Positions 62,140 to 64,000 of a stretch of DNA of 64,000 nucleotides are shown here, in pieces. This stretch comes from Glandiceps talaboti (lineage: Eukaryota > Hemichordata > Enteropneusta > Spengelidae): the NCBI RefSeq assembly GCF_964340395.1, contig NC_135550.1, positions 23,698,176 through 23,762,175 on the forward strand, in the 5' to 3' direction. How positions within the stretch are numbered: position 1 is the stretch's first letter; each line of letters starts with the position of its first letter. The position numbers and the translations under genes are program-made. Below the pieces are notes generated by a model, which did no database searches, was not told where the DNA came from, and saw only the letters and a list, made by a program, of their open reading frames with translations.

Positions 62140-64000
62140 GACAGACAGACACTTGTTACATTTCTAAATTTGATGACCCCACCATGGTTCTGTACTGAGA
62201 TTCAGTTGTTTTCAAAGAGACAGACAAAGACAGACATACAGAGAGACAGAGACAGACAGACAGGCAGACACACTTGTTACCTTTCTAAACTTGATGATGC
62301 CTCCACCATCATTAACCAGTACATGGTTCTGTCTACCATTATTTGCTGTATCTTCATTTGAGAAGTTTTCAACTGTTATTGTGCCTTTGAAACCCTGATG
62401 GTGAAAACATGGTGAAAATCACACACAGTGTAGTTATGTCTCTGTGTAGGTGGTGTAAATAAGAGTTAACGTCATAAATCTAATGTCAAAGAGCTAAATA
62501 TGACATTCATAATTAAACTAACCTTTGGTAGCACATAGGGTTCTATCACTTTGAAGCGGAAATTCCCAATCAGAATACCTTGGTTGTCGGCATTAAATGT
62601 GATACTAACTATCTCCTCCTGAAAACAACATTTAGACATCAAAATTAATTAACATAACTAAATTTTACGTCGTAAATAAATGGTGAACAGTTCGTTACTT
62701 TCTCTCTCTGTTTACCAGTAGTGATATTTACTACATATGTTACTACATTCTCATTAAATGAGAATTTCTGTCTTCGTAAAATTAATATCTACTTACTTCA
62801 CCAATGGTGTCATATAACTTGACTTTCAAATTGGCAGTTTGAATTCCATCTTTATTACTGTCAAACACTCCAAGTCTAGTTATAACAATATCACGATTAA
62901 CCTGTTTAAGTACAACCATACAAATATACAAGGTAAGTAAATGTACTCTTTTTTTTATAGTCAAGACATTCTGTAGAATCCATTAGTATGTACAATCATA
63001 TAGAGAATGGAGGAGATATGGTCTATGGTCCAATCATATAGAGAATGGAGGAGATATGGTCTATGGTCCAATCATATAGAGAATGTATTAAGTACAGCCA
63101 TACAAAATACAAGGTAAGTAAATGTACTCTTTTTCATAGTCAAGACATTCTGTACAATTCAGTAGTATGTACAATCATATAGACAATGGGGGAGATATGG
63201 TATATGTTATGATGGAGGAATGCAGGAGATATGGTCTATGGTCCAATCATATAGACAATGGAGGAGATATGGTATATCGTACAATCATATAGACAATGCC
63301 GTCACAATGGAGGACTCAGGAGATATGGTCTATGTTACGTAACATTGAAATGATAACAATGCTGTACACTTTACATGTACCTTAATGTAACAGATTGAAA
63401 ACTAATGATGACTTTTAAAATTGCACTTGATGTGGCGGTTAAAGAGAGTTTAATTAAAAATAGATTAAAATGTGAGGTAAAAGGGTATATGTAGATACTA
63501 CACAGATATCAGGTTGTTTATCAAATAAAACTATGAATAATATTTTGGTCACTTTGGTCTATAATTCATCAAAGTGTTACCATAGCAATATAGAGAGATG
63601 TGAAATTAACATGGGCAATATTGGTGTGTCAAACTGTTGCTTTGTTAACATTGTTAACATTCACATTGTTGCTATGATAATTAATCTGAGAGATTATTAA
63701 TAAGTGTTATTATTATGAAAACTTTTCTGTTATGCAACTTAGTATGAAATGAGAAACAGTGTTGCTCTGGCAACTAGTGACAAGTCTGAAATGCTTCAAA
63801 TGTCGCTATGACATTGATATAATTTATTCAGCATGTAATTTTTCATTGACATTTTAGTGTGATATGAAGTGATGGTGGTACACTGTCACATTAGATTGCT
63901 ATCCTTAGAATTACCTGGAAGTCTTGTCCAAGTGGGCCACCATAATTCACAGGATCTTCCACAACTTCACTCATCTCAAAGGCAATCAATTCCTTGTCTA
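57697..64000 (-). CDS. B3GALNT2: B3GALNT2, beta-1,3-N-acetylgalactosaminyltransferase 2 (3' part)
   Basis: A GT31 glycosyltransferase of the ER/Golgi that in vertebrates adds GalNAc to GlcNAc on O-mannosyl alpha-dystroglycan (core M3). Exons in transcript order: 64000-63915 (continues outside), 62901-62797, 62618-62523, 62394-62281, 61768-61663, 61224-61041, 60041-59963, 58588-58398, 57901-57697. Phases join to about 387 residues; human has 500, so the signal anchor and first part are missing. The first five exons cover a beta-rich insert also present in human (IVITRLGVFDSNKDG; NHVLVNDGGGIIKF). The catalytic part has DIDVYRNVPKKLLHLHKW for human VVDTYRNVPAKLL, the metal-binding KTDDDCYID in the exon at 60041-59963, YPAFACGSGYVLS, and YQGEDISTGIWLAAL with the conserved Glu-Asp. 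It ends KCNDPCECS. No catalytic residue I can recognise is missing. Confidence 0.93.
60248..60450. mobile_element. Palindromic MITE-like element in B3GALNT2 intron
   Basis: The two halves are imperfect inverted copies: AATAAT...CCATGGCATGTGAATTC and AAGTGTGG on the left, and the complements of GGAACTCACTTGGCATGGGG and CCACACT on the right, continuing through GCAGTGTT and its mate AACACTGC. Arms are about 80-90 bp with a small loop. Non-coding. It lies between the exons at 61224-61041 and 60041-59963. Confidence 0.6.
61804..62275. repeat. (CAGG)n and (CAGA)n tracts with duplicated flanks, B3GALNT2 intron
   Basis: CAGG and CAGA runs alternate with about three copies of a flank containing TTTCTAAATTTGATGA, ATGGTTCTGTACTGAGATTC and AGTTGTTTTCAAAGAGA. 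The true donor region of the exon at 62394-62281 (TTGTTACCTTTCTAAACTTG on the plus strand) resembles the TTGTTACATTTCTAAATTTG of these flanks, so the repeat probably grew from this exon/intron junction. Confidence 0.8.
62904..63330. repeat. Duplication and minisatellite next to a B3GALNT2 acceptor
   Basis: The 100 bases just upstream (in transcript sense) of the exon at 62901-62797 are duplicated at an offset of 182 bases (62906 and 63088, both starting TTAAGTACA on the plus strand). Between and beyond the copies a unit of about 38 bases with GGAGGAGATATGGTCTATGG recurs five or six times. Confidence 0.8.
63331..63914. other. B3GALNT2 intron, remainder
   Basis: No further repeat or exon is seen. 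Confidence 0.45.

Overview
The window is nuclear DNA of an animal, most likely a marine invertebrate. It is AT-rich, host genes are split into many short exons with GT/AG introns of a few hundred to a few thousand bases, and introns and spacers are full of microsatellites, minisatellites, LINE pieces, MITE-like palindromes and one LTR element. The proteins resemble their vertebrate counterparts closely, but VPS54 carries an N-terminal zinc-finger-like exon that I do not recall from the vertebrate protein. I cannot decide between a hemichordate, a cephalochordate and a lophotrochozoan from sequence alone.

Bases 1-15,700 hold no host gene that I can support. They contain a 112-bp palindromic MITE (1148-1259), a second palindrome (2410-2551), a 5'-truncated LINE with a 14-bp target-site duplication (2931-5304), a foldback-type element whose inverted arms are made of tandem repeats (5457-7936), a reverse-strand LINE C-terminal fragment (about 10003-10200), and long simple repeats.

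Four host genes follow. VPS54 (plus strand, 26 coding exons, 15925-33164, 967 residues) encodes a subunit of the GARP tether for endosome-to-Golgi transport. CHMP2A (minus strand, 5 coding exons, 42709-38611, 223 residues) encodes an ESCRT-III subunit. TMEM26 (plus strand, 3 coding exons, 44464-54310, 320 residues) encodes a multi-pass membrane protein and has a clear TATA box. B3GALNT2 (minus strand, nine exons in the window, 64000-57697, 5' end outside) encodes a glycosyltransferase that extends O-mannose glycans on alpha-dystroglycan. VPS54 and CHMP2A converge, CHMP2A and TMEM26 diverge from a shared spacer of about 1.75 kb, and TMEM26 and B3GALNT2 converge. Exon joins were checked by phase and by matching remembered human orthologues. 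No transcript data were available.

The most interesting structure is the repeat biology inside the genes. In VPS54 intron 8 a 41-bp minisatellite has grown out of the exon 8/intron junction and carries 17 copies of the authentic 5' splice site in a row. Intron 6 is almost entirely a 50-bp satellite with higher-order 149-bp periods. The stop-codon region of the last VPS54 exon is repeated downstream of the gene, and a B3GALNT2 acceptor region is duplicated upstream of its exon. TMEM26 intron 2 holds a young-looking, non-coding LTR element of 3.6 kb with two LTRs that look identical, a tRNA-like primer site, a polypurine tract and a 5-bp target duplication. VPS54 intron 1 holds a second foldback-like element with an 8-bp target duplication.
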